Shown: in pieces, positions 7,402 to 16,291 of the stretch | Position numbering within the stretch: the first letter of the stretch is position 1 | How the letters are laid out: each line of letters opens with the position of its first letter | Translations under genes and position numbers: made by a program | Origin: Bacillus carboniphilus | GTDB taxonomy: Bacteria; Bacillota; Bacilli; Bacillales; JC228 | Direction: 5' to 3' | Length of the DNA stretch: 64,000 nucleotides | Assembly (NCBI RefSeq): GCF_039522365.1 | Contig: NZ_BAAADJ010000011.1 | Location: 57,432-121,431 of the forward strand | Notes under the pieces: generated by a model | What the model saw: only the letters and a program-made list of their open reading frames with translations | The model's database searches: none | What the model was told of the DNA's origin: nothing

Positions 7402-8535
7402 TTGAAAAAAGTCGAGCTTGTAGATGTTTCGAAATCTTACGATAAAAAAACCAACGTCATTTCGAACATTAACGTAACCATTGAACCCGGAGAGTTCTTT
7501 GTATTAGTAGGACCTTCTGGGTGTGGAAAAAGCACAATGCTCCGTATGATTGCCGGACTCGAAGACATTACAGGAGGAATATTAAGAATTGGAGATAAAG
7601 AAGCCAACCTTCTTCCTCCAAGTAAAAGAGACATTTCGATGGTATTTCAAAATTATGCCTTGTATCCTCACCTGAGTGTAGAGGATAATATAGTCTTTGG
7701 CCTTGATGTAAAAAAGGTTCCAAAACCAGAGAGAAAAAAGAGGTGTCAGGATGTTGCAGAAATGCTTGGACTGACTGATTATCTTCAGCGAAAACCGAGA
7801 GCCCTATCTGGCGGGCAACGCCAACGTGTAGCATTAGCCCGAGCCATTGTTAACCAAGCGCCAATTTGCCTAATGGATGAACCTTTATCAAATCTGGATG
7901 CCAAGCTACGAGCACATATGAGGTCAGAGATTCGACAGATTCAAAGAAAACTTGGTATGACTATGATTTATGTAACTCATGATCAAATTGAAGCTATGAC
8001 AATGGGTGACCGAATTATGATCCTACATGATGGTGAAATTCAACAAATTGGCGCTCCTATAGATATTTATAACAAACCTGCTAATCCATTTGTTGCTACA
8101 TTTATTGGTTCACCTTCTATGAATATAGCAAACGCAGTAGTCCAAGACCAAAAAACTATAGCCATTGCGGATGAAATCTCTATTCCTATTCCAAAGGATG
8201 AACAATCAATATTATCATCTAGCAATCAACTTCTCGTTGGAATAAGACCAGAATACATAAAAATAGCTCCGAAGGATTCAAAAGATATAAATAGGGTTTT
8301 AGTCGAGGTTTTGAATGTGGAAGTGTTAGGAAATGAAACCGTTTTCTCATTCAAGCTTGGCGACAGTGAATGGTGGGCTAAATGGACAGGACAATGGAGC
8401 ATGACCATTGGAGACACCATCCCAATCTTATTAGACTATCATTCTATCTGTTTATTTGATGCAGAAACTGAAAAGCTATTAAAAGCACCCTCCAATATTG
8501 AACAACATGTACTCAATCAAGAGGTGGTGCTATGA
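7402..8535 (+). CDS. ugpC: ABC transporter ATP-binding protein, UgpC/MsmX type
   Basis: ATPase of a sugar- or glycerol-phosphate importer. Walker A GPSGCGKST is at residues 37-45, the signature LSGGQRQR near 135, Walker B CLMDEPLSNLD near 155 and the switch histidine in THDQIEAMTM. The C-terminal 130 residues form the TOBE/OB domain usual for UgpC and MalK. TTG 7402 after AAAGGGTGG gives the standard start MKKVELVDVSKSY. It is the first gene of a tight operon with two permeases and a binding protein. Substrate as glycerol 3-phosphate or glycerophosphodiesters is inferred from glpP, glpQ and glpD around it. Confidence 0.88.
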   Translation: MKKVELVDVSKSYDKKTNVISNINVTIEPGEFFVLVGPSGCGKSTMLRMIAGLEDITGGILRIGDKEANLLPPSKRDISMVFQNYALYPHLSVEDNIVFGLDVKKVPKPERKKRCQDVAEMLGLTDYLQRKPRALSGGQRQRVALARAIVNQAPICLMDEPLSNLDAKLRAHMRSEIRQIQRKLGMTMIYVTHDQIEAMTMGDRIMILHDGEIQQIGAPIDIYNKPANPFVATFIGSPSMNIANAVVQDQKTIAIADEISIPIPKDEQSILSSSNQLLVGIRPEYIKIAPKDSKDINRVLVEVLNVEVLGNETVFSFKLGDSEWWAKWTGQWSMTIGDTIPILLDYHSICLFDAETEKLLKAPSNIEQHVLNQEVVL

Positions 8536-9467
8536 AGCTCGAAACAAACAAGTCTACAACAACAGCCAGATTTTCTTCAAACCTGAGCGTATGGAGACGG
8601 TCTCTCAACGTAAGAACAGCACTTCTATATCTTCTACCCTCTATTGTTTTATTTACAGTTTTTATTTTCTATCCCATGTTTAAAACCATATATTTGAGCT
8701 TTTTCTTAACAGATCAGCAAGGAAACCCAGCCCTTTTTGTTGGCTTAGAGAACTATGCTTATTTACTTGAATCAGAGAGCTTTAAGAAAAGTATAAAAGC
8801 AACCTTCCTATTTGTACTTTATACAGTTCCAACTGGCGTAATTCTTGCTCTCGCACTAGCACTTCTTGCTAATGAAAAATTAAGAGGAATTGGCTTCTTT
8901 AGGACCATTTTCTCGTCTACCATGGGAATTTCAGTAGCCGCATCGTCTGTTGTCTGGTTATTCCTATTTCACCCAAGTATCGGGATGTTTAACAGAGTTC
9001 TAAGCCTTTTCCAGATGGAGCAGGTTCAATGGTTGCTAGACCCTTCTTGGGCTCTTATCTCTATATCCATTACGACTATTTGGATGAATACAGGTTTTTC
9101 TTTTCTTATCTTGCTTGGTGGATTACAAAATATTGATGAACATTTATATGAAAGTGCCAAAATTGATGGTGCAAGCTATTGGTATCAACTTCGAAGAATT
9201 ACAATTCCCATGCTTTCACCGACCTTGTTTTTCATCATTACCATCTCGTTAATCAATGCCTTTCAAACATTTGGTCAAGTGGATATCTTAACAAAAGGTG
9301 GCCCTTCAGAGTCAACCAATGTCATTGTTTACTCGATCTATAGAGAGGCATTCATTAACTATCAGTTTGGTACCGCGAGTGCACAGGCCGTCTTCCTTTT
9401 CTTATGTATCTTAATTGTCACGATCTTGCAATTTAAGTTCGGTGAAAGGAAGGTGCACTATCAATGA
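8532..9467 (+). CDS. ugpA: ABC transporter permease, UgpA type
   Basis: Membrane component of the same importer, six transmembrane segments, 311 residues. The cytoplasmic EAA loop that touches the ATPase reads YESAKIDGASYWYQLRRIT. A hydrophilic N-terminus of about 35 residues precedes the first segment. The ATG overlaps the stop of the ATPase gene (ATGA), so translation is probably coupled. The family is that of MalF/UgpA (CUT1) permeases; the UgpA name follows from the operon context and not from a substrate-specific residue. Confidence 0.85.
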   Translation: MKLETNKSTTTARFSSNLSVWRRSLNVRTALLYLLPSIVLFTVFIFYPMFKTIYLSFFLTDQQGNPALFVGLENYAYLLESESFKKSIKATFLFVLYTVPTGVILALALALLANEKLRGIGFFRTIFSSTMGISVAASSVVWLFLFHPSIGMFNRVLSLFQMEQVQWLLDPSWALISISITTIWMNTGFSFLILLGGLQNIDEHLYESAKIDGASYWYQLRRITIPMLSPTLFFIITISLINAFQTFGQVDILTKGGPSESTNVIVYSIYREAFINYQFGTASAQAVFLFLCILIVTILQFKFGERKVHYQ

Positions 9468-10276
9468 GAATCTTCAACAAAGTTATTTTGTATATACTGT
9501 TGGTGTTAGGTGCTTTTCTTTTGTTCTTCCCGATTCTTTATGCCTTCATGATTAGCTTCATGACTGGTAGTGAGATTATGACGGGAAAGTTTTTACCTAG
9601 CCAATTTAACCTTGATAATTACATAAAAGTATTCGACCGGCTACCTTTAATGAATTACTTAATTAATAGTTTCGTTGTTTCCACGACTGTCATGATTGGT
9701 CAGCTCATTGTTTGCAGTATGGCTGCCTATGCTTTTGTCTTTATCCCTTTTAAAGGGAGAGATTTTATCTTTTTTCTGTTTATCTCAACGATGATGATTC
9801 CTTGGGAAGCAACGATGATTCCCAACTTTCTAACGGTCCAAAGTCTTGGCTGGACCAATACGTATGCTGGATTAACCGTTCCTTTCTTTGCTCTTGCTTT
9901 TGGTACCTTTTTATTAAGACAGCATTTCAAAACAATACCAAAAGAATTGCATGAAGCATCCCAAATTGCAGGGCTTAACCGATTCCAGTTTTTCGTTAGG
10001 GTGATTCTACCTGTTTCTAAAACCAGTTTAGTAACTCTTGGAGCTTATGGTTTTTTAACAACCTGGAATATGTACCTATGGCCACTTTTAGTTACGAATA
10101 ATGATACCCGCAGAACGGTTCAAATCGGGTTAAAACAACTGCAGTCTCAAGAAGTCTCAACTGAATGGGGGGTGGTTATGGCTGGGGTAATCGTAGTGAT
10201 TATTCCGACGCTCATTCTTCTATTCTTAGGACAGAAACAACTTCAAAAGGGGCTTACACAAGGAGCATTAAAATAA
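9464..10276 (+). CDS. ugpE: ABC transporter permease, UgpE type
   Basis: Second membrane component, 270 residues, six segments, MalG/UgpE (CUT1) family. The EAA loop is HEASQIAGLNRFQFFVRVI-like and lies near residue 165. The start overlaps the end of the preceding permease by four bases (ATGA). The N-terminal segment with the PxFNLDNYxxV periplasmic stretch (QFNLDNYIKVF) is the usual arrangement. Together with the preceding genes and the binding protein it completes an importer. Confidence 0.85.
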   Translation: MRIFNKVILYILLVLGAFLLFFPILYAFMISFMTGSEIMTGKFLPSQFNLDNYIKVFDRLPLMNYLINSFVVSTTVMIGQLIVCSMAAYAFVFIPFKGRDFIFFLFISTMMIPWEATMIPNFLTVQSLGWTNTYAGLTVPFFALAFGTFLLRQHFKTIPKELHEASQIAGLNRFQFFVRVILPVSKTSLVTLGAYGFLTTWNMYLWPLLVTNNDTRRTVQIGLKQLQSQEVSTEWGVVMAGVIVVIIPTLILLFLGQKQLQKGLTQGALK

Positions 10277-10303
10277 GAAAGCTAAACAAAAGGAGTGTAA
10301 AAA

Positions 10304-11638
10304 ATGAAAAAAACATTCAAATCGTTTTTTCTAGTATTACTTACCTTCAGTTTAATTGCATTAACCGCTTGCTCTAACGAGTCATCTGGTGATAATGATT
10401 CAGGTAAAACTCAAGTTACATTCTGGCATGCAATGAGTGGAGTTGGGCAAGAAGCGATCGATGAAGTCGTAAGTGATTTTAACAACTCTCAAGATAAGTA
10501 TGAAGTTATTGCAGAATTCCAAGGAAGCTACGAAGAATCATTAACGAAATTCCGTAGTGTGGGCGGGACTAAAGATGCTCCAGGAATTATCCAAGTATTT
10601 GAGGTTGGAACTAAATACATGATTGACAGTGGATTTATCGAGCCTGTCCAATCCTTTATCGATAAGGATAATTACGATCTATCTCAGTTAGAAAAAAATA
10701 TTACAAATTACTATACGGTTGATGGTGAGTTATACTCAATGCCATTTAACTCTTCTACACCTGTTTTAATTTACAATAAGGATGCATTCAAAGAGGCTGG
10801 GTTAGACCCTGAAAACCCTCCACAAACATTTGACGAAATTCAAGAAGCTGCACGAGCTCTGACAAAGAAAAATGGTGACTCTACGGATCAGTACGGATTC
10901 TCCATGTTAACGTATGGATGGTTTTTTGAGGAATTACTTGCTACCCAGGGTGGACACTTTGTAAACAATGACAATGGGCGATCTGATACAGCGACTGAAG
11001 CTGTATTTAACGGTGAAGAAGGTCTCCGTGTATTTGAATGGTTAGATGAAATGAACAAAGAAGGTACATTCGGAAACTTCGGATCAAATTGGGATGATAT
11101 CCGCGCTGCTTTCCAATCTGGAAAAGTAGCCATGTACATGGACTCTTCTGCTGGTACAACAGGTGTTATTAAAAACTCTCAGTTTGAAGTGGGCGTAGGA
11201 TTCATTCCATATGCGGATGAAGTAGAACGTCAAGGGGTTATCATCGGTGGTGCTTCACTGTGGATGTCTAAAGGAATTGACGAGAAGAAACAAGAAGCAG
11301 CATGGGAATTTATGAAGTACTTAACTAGCCCAGAGGCGCAAGCAAAATGGCATGTTAAAACAGGGTATTTTGCTATTAACCCTGCTGCATATGATCAAGA
11401 CATTGTAGCGGAAAACTATGAGACCTACCCACAGTTAAAAGTAACGGTTGAACAGCTTCAAGCAACAAAGCCATCTGTTGCAACACAAGGAGCCCTTATT
11501 TCAGTCTTCCCTGAGGCCCGTCAGCAGGTTGTGACAGCCCTAGAAAACTTATACCAAGGTATGGATCCTCAAGAAGCCCTAGACCAAGCTGTTGAGGGAA
11601 CAAATCGAGCCATTGAAATTGCGAATAAAACAAACTAG
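10304..11638 (+). CDS. ugpB: Extracellular substrate-binding lipoprotein, UgpB type
   Basis: Solute-binding protein of the importer, tethered to the outer face of the membrane. A signal peptide ends in the lipobox LTAC (cysteine at residue 23). The mature part, about 420 residues, has family-1 binding-protein features: TFWHAMSG near the N-terminus, the DAPGIIQV block, PVLIYNKDAFKEAGLDPENPP and a Trp-rich C-terminal lobe. WHAMSG is characteristic of glycerol-3-phosphate binding UgpB proteins. AAAGGAGTG precedes ATG 10304. It is the fourth gene of the operon; a hairpin follows at 11670-11704. Confidence 0.85.
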   Translation: MKKTFKSFFLVLLTFSLIALTACSNESSGDNDSGKTQVTFWHAMSGVGQEAIDEVVSDFNNSQDKYEVIAEFQGSYEESLTKFRSVGGTKDAPGIIQVFEVGTKYMIDSGFIEPVQSFIDKDNYDLSQLEKNITNYYTVDGELYSMPFNSSTPVLIYNKDAFKEAGLDPENPPQTFDEIQEAARALTKKNGDSTDQYGFSMLTYGWFFEELLATQGGHFVNNDNGRSDTATEAVFNGEEGLRVFEWLDEMNKEGTFGNFGSNWDDIRAAFQSGKVAMYMDSSAGTTGVIKNSQFEVGVGFIPYADEVERQGVIIGGASLWMSKGIDEKKQEAAWEFMKYLTSPEAQAKWHVKTGYFAINPAAYDQDIVAENYETYPQLKVTVEQLQATKPSVATQGALISVFPEARQQVVTALENLYQGMDPQEALDQAVEGTNRAIEIANKTN

Positions 11639-11669
11639 ACTTCTACACTTCCATAGCTAGTCAAGGCGA

Positions 11670-11704
11670 ATAGCACCATTCTCACCTTCTGGGGGTGGTG
11701 CTAT
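11670..11704 (+). terminator. Intercistronic hairpin between ugpB and glpQ
   Basis: ATAGCACC at 11670-11677 pairs with GGTGCTAT at 11697-11704. There is no good T run, so it may be a weak terminator or an mRNA processing or stabilising structure. Its relation to GlpP is open. Confidence 0.5.
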
Positions 11705-11738
11705 ATAATGAAAAACATATCAAATTGGAGTGTTATGT

Positions 11739-12494
11739 ATGGAAGAAACCTTAATTTACGCTCATCGTGGCAGTAAAGGAACTCATCCTGAAAATACCCT
11801 TATTGCTTTCGAGCATGCTATTCACTTAGGAGTCGATGGAATTGAGCTAGATGTTCATCTTTCCAAAGACGGTCACCTTATTGTTATCCATGATGAAACA
11901 GTAGACAGAACCACTAATGGGACTGGATATATTCGGGATTTAACATTAACAGAAATAAAGCGTCTTGATGCAGGAAGTTGGTTTTCTACTGAATATGAGG
12001 GCGAACAAGTACCAACACTATCTGAAGTTCTAGAACTAATGAAAAACACAACATTGTATTTAAATATAGAAATTAAGGCTGACATTATTCCATACGAAAA
12101 TATAGAAGAAAAAATACTCCAGGCCATAAGAGATTCGGATTTTGACGAGAAGCGTATTATTATCTCATCCTTTAATCATTATTCAGTGGCTAAGTTTAAA
12201 AAACTGGCTCCGAATATTGAAACTGCTATCCTTTTTATGGAGATTTTATTAGATCCATGGGAATATGCAAAAACAGTTGGCGCCACATCTCTTCATGTTT
12301 ATGAGCCCGTTGCTTTTACAGAAACGGCACATGAAGCGCTGAAAAACAACTTCCCTGTCCGTACGTTTACGGTAAATAATAAAAACCATATGAGAGCTTT
12401 GATGGAACAAAACATCTCTGCTATTATGACTGATTACCCGAAAGAAGCTTTAACCATTCGCTCAGAATTAAAGAAGAAAGAAACAGGCACTTAA
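11739..12494 (+). CDS. glpQ: Glycerophosphodiester phosphodiesterase
   Basis: Hydrolyses glycerophosphodiesters to glycerol 3-phosphate and an alcohol. The active-site pattern is complete: HRGSKGTHPENT at the N-terminus, then ELDVHLSKDGHLIVIHD with the metal and catalytic residues (first H about residue 9, E/D pair about 41-43, second H about 56), and EIKADIIP. 251 residues with no signal peptide, so it is cytoplasmic (UgpQ-like). ATG 11739 has GGAG eight bases upstream; an earlier GTG at 11730 overlaps that site. It follows the importer genes and feeds GlpD with substrate. Confidence 0.92.
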   Translation: MEETLIYAHRGSKGTHPENTLIAFEHAIHLGVDGIELDVHLSKDGHLIVIHDETVDRTTNGTGYIRDLTLTEIKRLDAGSWFSTEYEGEQVPTLSEVLELMKNTTLYLNIEIKADIIPYENIEEKILQAIRDSDFDEKRIIISSFNHYSVAKFKKLAPNIETAILFMEILLDPWEYAKTVGATSLHVYEPVAFTETAHEALKNNFPVRTFTVNNKNHMRALMEQNISAIMTDYPKEALTIRSELKKKETGT

Positions 12495-12519
12495 GTTATA
12501 GATGATGAATATTATAGTT

Positions 12520-12617
12520 ATAAGTTAATAAACGGTCATAGACACGGAGAGACCCAGACGACATTATGGAAGGTTATTTAGATTGCCATTCACAATGTTC
12601 GTTTGGGTTTCTTTTTT
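12520..12617 (+). promoter_or_regulatory. glpD leader with candidate GlpP-controlled terminator
   Basis: ATAAGTTAATA (12520-12530) is identical to the motif in the ugp leader. The terminator has arms GAGACCCAGACGA (12549-12561) and TCGTTTGGGTTTC (12599-12611), pairing over 13 positions with two G-U pairs, then six T. It ends 24 bases before the glpD start. In B. subtilis, glpD is controlled by GlpP-dependent antitermination at such a leader. Confidence 0.75.
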
Positions 12618-12641
12618 CGTAATTTAAAGGAGAGGACCACG

Positions 12642-14276
12642 ATGTTTTCTAGTTTAAAGAGGAATCAATATATTGAGAAACTTAAAAACAACACATATGA
12701 CCTTGTTGTCATTGGAGGAGGTATAACTGGAGCAGGTATCGCACTTGATGCCGCAACACGAGGGTTGAAGGTTGCCCTGATCGAAATGCAAGATTTTGCC
12801 GCTGGAACTTCTAGCCGCTCCACGAAGCTTGTTCACGGAGGATTACGATATTTAAAACAGCTTGAAGTCAAAATGGTGGCAGAAGTAGGGAAGGAAAGAG
12901 CCATCGTGTATGAAAATGGCCCTCATGTTACAACTCCGGAAAGAATGCTACTTCCTATCCATCAAGGTGGAACATTTGGAAAATGGACGACATCTTTAGG
13001 GCTTCTCGTATACGATTACTTAGCAAATGTAAAACAGGCTGAGAGAAGAAAGATGCTTGATCGTGAGGAAACACTTCGTAAGGAACCGCTAATAAAGGAA
13101 GACGGATTAAAAGGCGGTGGGTATTATGTTGAATACCGAACAGATGATGCAAGGTTAACAATTGAAGTCTTAAAAGCCGCAGTCAGCTATGGTGCACATG
13201 CATTAAATTATATGAAAGCTGAAGGTTTTCTTTATGAAAACAATAAAGTTACAGGGGTTCAAGCTACTGATATTATTTCCGGTGATAGGTTTGAGATACG
13301 AAGTAGGATTACGGTCAATGCAGCTGGACCATGGGTTGATCAAGTTCGAAGCCTTGATACATCCCTTCGTAAAAAGCAACTCCGGTTAACCAAAGGGGTT
13401 CACATTGTTATAGATCAAACCAACTTTCCTTTAAAACAGGCTATTTATTTTGATACACCGGATGGGAGGATGATTTTTGCCATTCCACGGGATGGAAAAA
13501 CATATGTAGGGACCACAGACACGTTCTACAAGGAAGACCCTAAAAGCCCTAGAATCACTAAAGAAGATAAAGCTTACCTGCTGAATGCCATTAAATTTAT
13601 GTTTCCTAAGATTTCAGTCACTGAATATCATATAGAATCAAGTTGGGCAGGAGTCAGACCCCTAATTTTTGAGGATGGGAAGGACCCCTCTGACATTTCA
13701 AGAAAAGACGAAATTTGGGAAGGTGAAAGTGGCTTAATCACGATTGCGGGTGGAAAGCTTACTGGCTATCGAAAAATGGCTGAGACTGTGGTCGATCTCG
13801 TTGTTTCCCGTTTAAAAGCCACGGGAGTCACGGCTGCCTCTTGTCAAACCAAAAACACCCCCATATCAGGTGGTAAGTTCGGCTCACCACAGAAGTTTTT
13901 ATCCTATGTGGAGGAGAAAGCAAAAACAGCTTCTACGTTTGGGCTAACTGAACAGGAAGGCTATGAACTTGCTCGAAAATATGGTACGAATGTACCCATA
14001 GTCCTTAGGTATGCTAGAGACTATGAGGATCATAAGCTAGTTGGCCTCTCTCCCCTGGTCTATGCCCAACTCATGTATGCAATCGAGTACGAGATGACAA
14101 TGTCACCTACAGATTTCTTTATTCGAAGAACTGGAGCGCTATATTTTAATATTGAATGGGTACGTAAATGGAAGGAGCCTGTTATCCTGCATATGAAAAA
14201 GGTGTTCGGATGGAGTGAAGCAAAAACATATCATTATACGCTTGAGCTAGAAAGGGAATTAGCTGCGGTAGAATAA
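12642..14276 (+). CDS. glpD: Aerobic glycerol-3-phosphate dehydrogenase
   Basis: Membrane-associated FAD enzyme that oxidises glycerol 3-phosphate to dihydroxyacetone phosphate and passes electrons to the quinone pool. The FAD-binding motif [16 protein letters not shown] sits at residues about 21-36, followed by [15 protein letters not shown] and the later WAGVRPLI and [12 protein letters not shown] blocks. 544 residues against 555 in B. subtilis. ATG 12642 follows AAAGGAGAGG; the open frame extends upstream into the leader hairpin but has no other plausible start. A perfect hairpin follows at 14301-14329. Confidence 0.95.
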   Translation: MFSSLKRNQYIEKLKNNTYDLVVIGGGITGAGIALDAATRGLKVALIEMQDFAAGTSSRSTKLVHGGLRYLKQLEVKMVAEVGKERAIVYENGPHVTTPERMLLPIHQGGTFGKWTTSLGLLVYDYLANVKQAERRKMLDREETLRKEPLIKEDGLKGGGYYVEYRTDDARLTIEVLKAAVSYGAHALNYMKAEGFLYENNKVTGVQATDIISGDRFEIRSRITVNAAGPWVDQVRSLDTSLRKKQLRLTKGVHIVIDQTNFPLKQAIYFDTPDGRMIFAIPRDGKTYVGTTDTFYKEDPKSPRITKEDKAYLLNAIKFMFPKISVTEYHIESSWAGVRPLIFEDGKDPSDISRKDEIWEGESGLITIAGGKLTGYRKMAETVVDLVVSRLKATGVTAASCQTKNTPISGGKFGSPQKFLSYVEEKAKTASTFGLTEQEGYELARKYGTNVPIVLRYARDYEDHKLVGLSPLVYAQLMYAIEYEMTMSPTDFFIRRTGALYFNIEWVRKWKEPVILHMKKVFGWSEAKTYHYTLELERELAAVE

Positions 14277-14300
14277 TTACGAAAGCCGATAGCAAAAGTA

Positions 14301-14329
14301 AAAGGTCAAGGGTTTGTCCCTTGACCTTT
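14301..14329. terminator. Bidirectional terminator after glpD
   Basis: Perfect 12-bp arms AAAGGTCAAGGG and CCCTTGACCTTT with a five-base loop, between converging genes. The better T-rich tail is on the minus strand. Confidence 0.85.
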
Positions 14330-14336
14330 AGCATTC

Positions 14337-14855
14337 TTATTGAAATACCATATCAAATGTTGGTACAGAAAGTTCAACTTCATTAAATACTTTGTTAATT
14401 GTGTCGATATATTCTTGCTTTAAAGCATCTGCTTCTGTTAGGTCTTCACTTCCAGCTTCGAGAAGTTCAGCTTTTTTTGCATAGAATTGGCTAAGTTTTT
14501 CAGCAGAAGCTTCTAGATCTGCTTGGTAATCAGCTAGTTCAGCTGGGATTTCGATAGCAGCAATCTCGCTAGCTGCAGTTTCTGCAGCTGTAGCTGGTTT
14601 CACTTCAGCAGCTTCAACATCTTCTGGAGTGGCATATCCTGCAAAAGTAGATTCCGCGCTACGGATTACTTTAATTACAGAACCTTGGTACTCAAGAAGA
14701 GCTGTTTTCACTTCTTTAGAAACTCCTTCTTCTTGTGCAGTTTCTTGGTTTTCTGTATTTGAATCAGCGTTAGAACCTTCACTTGATTCTGAACCACAAG
14801 CAGCTAATACAAATAGCAACATGGATACTGATAGTAAAGATAATAATTTTTTCAT
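14337..14855 (-). CDS. Small lipoprotein of unknown function
   Basis: Predicted membrane-anchored lipoprotein, 172 residues. The signal peptide MKKLLSLLSVSMLLFVLAAC ends in a lipobox, followed by an acidic Ser/Asn/Glu linker. The remaining 130 residues are Ala and Glu rich, without cysteine, and look like an all-helical bundle. I do not recognise a family. ATG 14855 is chosen because AAGGGGG lies nine bases upstream and the signal peptide starts there; the longer frame to 14906 adds a basic extension without a ribosome site. The gene stands alone. Confidence 0.75.
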   Translation of the reverse strand: MKKLLSLLSVSMLLFVLAACGSESSEGSNADSNTENQETAQEEGVSKEVKTALLEYQGSVIKVIRSAESTFAGYATPEDVEAAEVKPATAAETAASEIAAIEIPAELADYQADLEASAEKLSQFYAKKAELLEAGSEDLTEADALKQEYIDTINKVFNEVELSVPTFDMVFQ

Positions 14856-15183
14856 TATCTTTGTCCCCCTTAAACTTTTTCTTTTATAAAAATATAATCC
14901 TGACATTTGCTAATTGTATCACTTCTAACAATTTTTTCAATACTTTTAATTCGAAAAACGAAGTATATTAAAATATCTTTTTGTTGGGAATTTAATAAGT
15001 TTTTTAAATATTTGTATTAGTATTATTGTTTTATTAGAATAACTATTTTTGTGAATTTTCACACTAGTATTACAAGTTAGACCCTAGTAGTTTACGAATA
15101 CTCTATTTACATAATCAGGATATATTTATTTATTTTATGTGAAGAAAAAGTTATACTATAAGTATAGACTTGAGGTGATAGTT
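14856..15183. other. AT-rich intergenic region between divergent lipoprotein and HxlR genes
   Basis: About 330 bases, strongly AT rich, with no open frame of note. It must hold both promoters. The only clear element is the 15-base palindrome TATACT-ATA-AGTATA at 15152-15166, 17 bases before the HxlR start. Confidence 0.5.
15152..15166. promoter_or_regulatory. Candidate autoregulatory operator of the HxlR gene
   Basis: Perfect inverted repeat with six-base arms TATACT and AGTATA around ATA. It contains TACT and AGTA half-sites as the yceI operators do, though with shorter spacing, and sits where a -10 region is expected. Confidence 0.4.
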
Positions 15184-15495
15184 ATGAAGGAATCCTCAAT
15201 GTGCCCAAAACTCGAAAAAGCGATGGCACTTATAAGTAAACGTTGGACAGCTATGATTATATATCAGCTTTTGAACGGCTCCCAGCGGTTCTGTGAAATT
15301 GAAAGTTCATTCCCTATTAGTGGAAGACTTTTATCAGAACGACTTAAGGAGCTAGAAAATGAAGGAATTGTAACAAGGGAAGTATTCCCTGAGGTTCCTG
15401 TTCGCGTTGAATATTCTTTAACCGCCAAAGGACTGGCATTAGCTCCCTTCATTAAAGAGTTGGAAAAGTGGTCCGAATCTTATATAACCCTATAA
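15184..15495 (+). CDS. HxlR family redox-type regulator (YodB/CatR-like)
   Basis: Winged-helix DNA-binding repressor, 103 residues. The N-terminus MKESSMCPKLEKAM carries the conserved cysteine (Cys7, in an MCPK context) that in B. subtilis YodB, CatR and HypR senses quinones, diamide or hypochlorite. The helix-turn-helix and wing follow: ISKRWTAMIIYQLLNG, RFCEIESSFPISGRLLSERL and VEYSLTAKGLAL. A second cysteine lies at about residue 39. ATG 15184 is preceded by GAGGTGA. It converges on yceI, whose promoter carries two inverted repeats of the HxlR type, so repression of yceI is likely but inferred. Confidence 0.88.
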   Translation: MKESSMCPKLEKAMALISKRWTAMIIYQLLNGSQRFCEIESSFPISGRLLSERLKELENEGIVTREVFPEVPVRVEYSLTAKGLALAPFIKELEKWSESYITL

Positions 15496-15499
15496 TTTT

Positions 15500-15534
15500 A
15501 AAACCCACCTTTTTTGAGGTGGGTTTGTTTTTTT
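15500..15534 (+). terminator. Terminator of the HxlR gene
   Basis: AAACCCACCT and AGGTGGGTTT arms, then a T-rich tail (GTTTTTTT). Confidence 0.9.
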
Positions 15535-15543
15535 AATAAAGAA

Positions 15544-15566
15544 AAGGCACCTAACAGGGTGCCTTC
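15544..15566 (-). terminator. Terminator of yceI
   Basis: On the minus strand AAGGCACC and GGTGCCTT arms with a six-base loop, then TTTTCTTTATT, 18 bases past the stop. Confidence 0.85.
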
Positions 15567-15583
15567 TACTGATGATTAAAGTT

Positions 15584-16117
15584 TTATTCTGCTTTAGAAG
15601 CTTCGATATGAAGTGCAATTTTGATTTGATCTCCTACTAAAACTCCACCTGTTTCTAGGGCAGCGTTCCACGTTAAGCCATAATCACTACGTTTGATTTT
15701 ACCTTCTGCTGTAAAACCAACAACTTCAACTCCCCAAGGATTTGTTCCTTGACCATCAAATGTTACAGTGAATGTTTCTGATTTTGTTACGCCATGAAGA
15801 TTCAGGTCTCCCGTAACGTCATATTCACCTTCATCTTTCTTAACAATATTTGTTGCTTTGAAGGTCAGCTTTGGAGTGTTTTCTACATCAAAGAAATCTG
15901 CTGAACGCAAGTGATTGTCACGGTCTTCATTACGTGTATCAACACTTGCAAGGTCGATATTAAATTCAATATTTGCTGTTGTTAAATCTGTAGGATCTGC
16001 TTCAATGTTTGCCTCATAGCTATTAAAAGCGCCCTTTACTGTTGCAAACATCATATGCTTAACAGAAAATTCAACACTACTGTGTGATGCATCTACAGCC
16101 CATTTTACTTTTGTCAT
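15584..16117 (-). CDS. YceI family lipid-binding protein
   Basis: Cytoplasmic member of the YceI family, a lipocalin-like barrel that binds isoprenoids such as polyprenyl quinones in characterised members. Family features: the start W-x-D-x-x-H-S-x-V-x-F-x-V-x-H (WAVDASHSSVEFSVKHMMF), DTRNEDRDNHLRSADFFDVE near residue 62 and the end GDQIKIALHIEA. 177 residues, no signal peptide. AAGGGGAG precedes ATG 16117. The promoter is overlaid by two HxlR-type operators, which fits a role in quinone or electrophile stress. Confidence 0.9.
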   Translation of the reverse strand: MTKVKWAVDASHSSVEFSVKHMMFATVKGAFNSYEANIEADPTDLTTANIEFNIDLASVDTRNEDRDNHLRSADFFDVENTPKLTFKATNIVKKDEGEYDVTGDLNLHGVTKSETFTVTFDGQGTNPWGVEVVGFTAEGKIKRSDYGLTWNAALETGGVLVGDQIKIALHIEASKAE

Positions 16118-16136
16118 AATTATGTTCTCCCCTTAC

Positions 16137-16149
16137 TTACTTTTAGTAA
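16137..16149. promoter_or_regulatory. HxlR-type operator 2 in the yceI leader
   Basis: TTACT-TTT-AGTAA inverted repeat, embedded in TACTTACTTTTAGTA (TACT-N7-AGTA), 20 bases upstream of the yceI start and downstream of the likely transcription start. Confidence 0.6.
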
Positions 16150-16163
16150 TTATCTCTATAAAC

Positions 16164-16195
16164 ATTATAATACTTACTTTTAGTAAGTATGTCAA
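16164..16195 (-). promoter_or_regulatory. yceI promoter with HxlR-type operator 1
   Basis: On the minus strand TTGACA (16195-16190), then TATTAT after 17 bases or TATAAT after 20 bases. The perfect inverted repeat ATACTTACT-TTT-AGTAAGTAT (16170-16190) fills the space between the two promoter boxes, as expected for a repressor site. It has the TACT-N7-AGTA pattern. Confidence 0.75.
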
Positions 16196-16291
16196 TTCAA
16201 ATAAACGAAATCTTTTTCCTACTGAATATTCATGTGAATAAAACACAATCTAACTACAAAACAGATATTACTAAAGGTGTGTTTAAACACA

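Noticed and set aside
14907..15120. Small RNA in the AT-rich gap
   Set aside because: No promoter-terminator pair or stable stem can be read; only AT-rich sequence is present.
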